Shown here: in pieces, positions 6,686-8,582 of the stretch
Position numbering within the stretch: position 1 is the stretch's first letter
How the letters are laid out: every line of letters begins with the position of its first letter
NCBI GenBank assembly: GCA_023416965.1
Contig: JAEZGJ010000257.1
Span: 1-8,582, forward strand
DNA length: 8,582 bases
Direction of reading: 5' to 3'
From: Pseudomonadota bacterium
Lineage (GTDB): Bacteria > Pseudomonadota > Alphaproteobacteria > Rhizobiales > Phreatobacteraceae
Translations under genes and position numbers: made by a program
Notes under the pieces: model-generated
The model's database searches: none
What the model was told of the DNA's origin: nothing
What the model saw: the letters and a program-made list of their open reading frames with translations, nothing else

Positions 6686-7462
6686 ATGAGTGTTGCGTTC
6701 GGCACACAGCGCCCGGGCCGCCGGGCCTTCAGATGGTTCGCCTTCGCCATGGTCACGCTGACCATGGCGGCCTGCGGCCGCTATGCCTATGAGCGGCGCG
6801 AGCAGTGGCGCTCCGACCTCGAGAGCCGCTGCATGGCCTCCGGCGCCGTGCAGATGTCGCGCTACGTCCAGCGCACCAACACGATCAACGGCCCCGGCAC
6901 CTGCGGCATGGACTATCCGCTGCGCGTCGCCGCGCAGGCGCGCGGGCAGGTCGCCTACAACCGCCCGCAGACGCTCGCCTGCCAGATGGTGCCGACCGTC
7001 GACCGGTGGATCGACAATGTCGTGCAGCCGGCGGCCCAGCGCTGGTTCGGCGCCGCCGTCCTCGAGGTGAAGGCCGGCTCCTATGCCTGCCGCGGCATCC
7101 GCGGCGGCCGATCCGGCCGCATGTCCGAACATTCCTACGGCAATGCGCTCGACGTGTTCGCCTTCGTCCTGTCGAGCGGACATACGGTGGTGGTGCGCCA
7201 GCACTGGCGCGGCGAGACGGCCGAGTCCGGGTTCCTGCGCGAGATCTTCGTGCGCGCCTGCGACCATTTCACCACGGTGCTTGGCCCCGGCGCCGACCCG
7301 TTCCACTACGACCACTTCCACCTCGACCTGGCACGGCACGATCCCCGCTGGACCCGCCGCGTCTGCCGTCCGCGGCCCGAGACCGTGCAGATGCTGCAGC
7401 CAACCGCGCCGGGAGGCGCCTTCGGCTGGGGCATGAGCCAGCCGCGCATGCTGACGCGCTGA
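6686..7462 (+). CDS. Extensin-family protein, probable envelope lipoprotein with LAS-type metallopeptidase motifs
   Basis: This matches the bacterial extensin-like C-terminal family, which is common in Hyphomicrobiales and poorly characterised. From ATG 6686 it has 258 residues. Residues 1-29 form a basic then hydrophobic signal (FRWFAFAMVTLTMAAC) ending at a possible lipobox with Cys30; Met at -3 is not ideal. The core has EHSYGNALDV, which fits SxHxxGxAxD with H149 and D156, and HYDHFHLD with H207, H210 and H212. These match the zinc ligands of LAS enzymes, and the HxH form recalls the murein endopeptidase MepA. Six further cysteines (49, 73, 99, 135, 192, 227) suggest disulfides and a periplasmic location. 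A peptidoglycan-peptide cleavage role is therefore plausible but inferred. The plant-derived family name says nothing about function. A strong hairpin follows the stop. Confidence 0.88.
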   Translation: MSVAFGTQRPGRRAFRWFAFAMVTLTMAACGRYAYERREQWRSDLESRCMASGAVQMSRYVQRTNTINGPGTCGMDYPLRVAAQARGQVAYNRPQTLACQMVPTVDRWIDNVVQPAAQRWFGAAVLEVKAGSYACRGIRGGRSGRMSEHSYGNALDVFAFVLSSGHTVVVRQHWRGETAESGFLREIFVRACDHFTTVLGPGADPFHYDHFHLDLARHDPRWTRRVCRPRPETVQMLQPTAPGGAFGWGMSQPRMLTR

Positions 7463-7470
7463 GGACCGGC

Positions 7471-7501
7471 GCGCCGCGGCAGCCTTTCGATCCCGCGGCG
7501 C
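7471..7501 (+). terminator. GC-rich hairpin, possible terminator after the extensin-family gene
   Basis: GCGCCGCGG (7471-7479) and CCGCGGCGC (7493-7501) are perfect 9-base complements around a 13-base loop, starting 8 bases after the stop codon. Nine GC pairs make a very stable stem. The following sequence ATCCCTTACATT has no proper T-run, so it may pause or protect the transcript end rather than terminate fully. Confidence 0.45.
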
Positions 7502-7533
7502 ATCCCTTACATTCCGGCATGCGCCGTCCGCGC

Positions 7534-7537
7534 GGAG
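7534..7537 (+). promoter_or_regulatory. Ribosome binding site for the AsmA-family TTG start
   Basis: GGAG lies 9 bases before TTG 7547. The nearby ATG (7519) and GTG (7539) are both out of frame with the AsmA reading frame, so this site supports TTG as the start. Confidence 0.55.
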
Positions 7538-7546
7538 CGTGCCGCC

Positions 7547-8582
7547 TTGCAGAACACGTTGCTCGCCATCGCCATCGCCCTCATCGCCGCCGTCGTCGCG
7601 GCGGTGATCGGCCCGTGGCTGGTCGACTGGAACGGCTACCGGCCGCGCATCGAGGCCGAGGCCTCGCGCCTGTTCGGCACGCCGGTGCGGATCGGCGGCG
7701 ATCTCTCCATCCGCCTCCTGCCGACCATCCGGGTCGACGCCCGTGACGTCGCCATCGGCTCGCAGACCAGCGGCGCGCGGATCGGCCGGCTGCACGGAGA
7801 ATTGCGCGTCGCGCCGCTGCTGCGCGGCGAGGCCTCCCTCAACGCCCTCCATATCCGCGATGCCGACGTGCGCCTCCGGCTCGGCCAGGTGCCGGGCCGC
7901 GTCCTGCCTATCGAGGCGCTGACGGTCGAGAACGCCCGCCTCTCGGTCTCCGAGGAGGGCGGTCCCGCCACCCTCCTCGCCGAGCGCATGATGCTGTCGG
8001 GTGAGTCGCGCGGCGCCGCCGGCCCGGTCAGGCTCGAAGGCTCGGCCACCGTGGGCGAGACCGTCCTGCCGCTGCACCTGATGATGAGTCTCGCCGAACA
8101 GGGCGACCTCATGCTGCGCCTGAGGGTGCCGGAACGGCCCGACGGCCCGGGTCTCGAGGCCGAGGGCACGATTGGCGCCGAGGGGCGCCCGCGCTTCGAC
8201 GGCACCCTCGTCATGACCGGCCGCAGCGGGCGGCTGCCCTGGCGCGTCTCGGGTCCCGCCGCCGTGACGGCCCAGGCGCTCGTCATGCAGCGGGCGGAGG
8301 CGCAGGTCGGCTCCGGCGAGCGCATCGCGCGCGCGACCGGCTCCTTCCGCCGCGGCTTCGGGTCCAATGGCGGGGCGATCGAGGCGGTGGTCGCCGTCAG
8401 GCAGGCCGACCTCGACAGGCTGATCGAGGGTCCGCCGCGCACGCCGCGTGCCGTCATCGCCGCGCTCCTGGCGGAAGTCCCGCGCCTGGCCGAGGGCGCC
8501 GTGCCCATGACGCTCGGCTTCGACATTGCCGGCGCGACCCTCGGCGGCGCGCCGCGGGGGGGCCGGCGCGGGGCCCGGGGAG
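7547..8582 (+). CDS. AsmA-family protein, N-terminal part (cut by window edge)
   Basis: AsmA-family proteins are large, inner-membrane-anchored periplasmic proteins linked to outer-membrane assembly and phospholipid transport between membranes. The frame is open for 345 codons to the right edge, so the C-terminus is missing; family members in this group usually run to several hundred residues more. Residues about 4-24 form a single hydrophobic anchor. The hallmark N-terminal motif follows: VDWNGYRPRIEAEASRLFG, then PVRIGGDLSIRLLPTIRVDA. After this come repeating amphipathic beta-strand segments with LHIRDADVRLRLG and LTVENARLSVSEEGG, typical of the family's long beta-sheet groove. The start is TTG 7547 with GGAG 9 bases upstream. 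The intervening hairpin suggests a transcription unit separate from the extensin-family gene. The last dozen or so codons are suspect because the DNA there turns into G-rich low-complexity sequence. Confidence 0.9.
   Translation, partial: MQNTLLAIAIALIAAVVAAVIGPWLVDWNGYRPRIEAEASRLFGTPVRIGGDLSIRLLPTIRVDARDVAIGSQTSGARIGRLHGELRVAPLLRGEASLNALHIRDADVRLRLGQVPGRVLPIEALTVENARLSVSEEGGPATLLAERMMLSGESRGAAGPVRLEGSATVGETVLPLHLMMSLAEQGDLMLRLRVPERPDGPGLEAEGTIGAEGRPRFDGTLVMTGRSGRLPWRVSGPAAVTAQALVMQRAEAQVGSGERIARATGSFRRGFGSNGGAIEAVVAVRQADLDRLIEGPPRTPRAVIAALLAEVPRLAEGAVPMTLGFDIAGATLGGAPRGGRRGARG
8551..8582. other. Suspect G/C-only sequence at the right edge
   Basis: 31 of 32 bases are G or C, including a run of seven G (8556-8562) followed by GGGGCCCGGGG. 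The encoded peptide changes from an AsmA-like strand (FDIAGATLGGAP) to Gly/Arg only (RGGRRGARG). This looks like degraded base calls at a read or contig end rather than real coding sequence. Confidence 0.5.

Noticed and set aside
6538..6765. 75-codon minus-strand frame in the cysQ/extensin-family gap
   Set aside because: It overlaps the extensin-family signal peptide, has no ribosome binding site, and the peptide shows no family resemblance or signal.
6653..8077. 474-codon open frame on the minus strand across the extensin-family gene and asmA
   Set aside because: It is antisense to two recognised genes, spans the hairpin and promoter gap between them, and its product has no recognisable domain.

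Overview
This is a roughly 8.6 kb stretch of very GC-rich chromosomal DNA (third codon positions are almost all G or C). It fits an alphaproteobacterium, most likely of the order Hyphomicrobiales (Rhizobiales). The reasons are an RluB-type pseudouridine synthase with very long charged tails placed next to tadA, a CysQ phosphatase, an extensin-family protein, an alphaproteobacterial-style AsmA protein, and candidate Irr/RirA-type iron operators. I see no mobile element, tRNA, rRNA or CRISPR array. Genes are tightly packed and no gap exceeds 300 bases.

Layout from left to right. Positions 1-2123 (minus) hold most of an RluB-like 23S rRNA pseudouridine synthase, cut by the left window edge. Divergent from it at 2219-2695 (plus) is tadA, the tRNA adenosine-34 deaminase. 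tadA runs into fbpB (2692-4392, minus), and both genes take their stop codons from the same CTAG. fbpB is a fused double-domain iron(III) ABC permease. It lies 4 bases downstream of fbpA (4397-5431, minus), a FutA/FbpA-type iron-binding periplasmic protein. The two form an operon that lacks an ATPase gene in this window. Upstream of fbpA is a 281-base gap whose middle is the only AT-rich part of the window. It carries two related 17-bp palindromes resembling Irr boxes (ICE) and one TGA-N9-TCA palindrome resembling a RirA (IRO) box. Beyond the gap is cysQ (5713-6528, minus).

Divergent from cysQ are an extensin-family lipoprotein with a LAS-type metallopeptidase signature (6686-7462, plus), a strong GC hairpin, and the first 345 codons of an AsmA-family protein (7547 to the right edge, plus). 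The last 32 bases are almost pure G/C with a 7-G run, and look like degraded base calls.

Functionally the window combines RNA modification (rluB, tadA), iron uptake (fbpA-fbpB), nucleotide recycling (cysQ) and cell-envelope upkeep (extensin-family protein, AsmA). I find no clearly new system. The best targets are the clustered iron-type operators upstream of fbpA and the unusually long, repetitive tails of the RluB protein.
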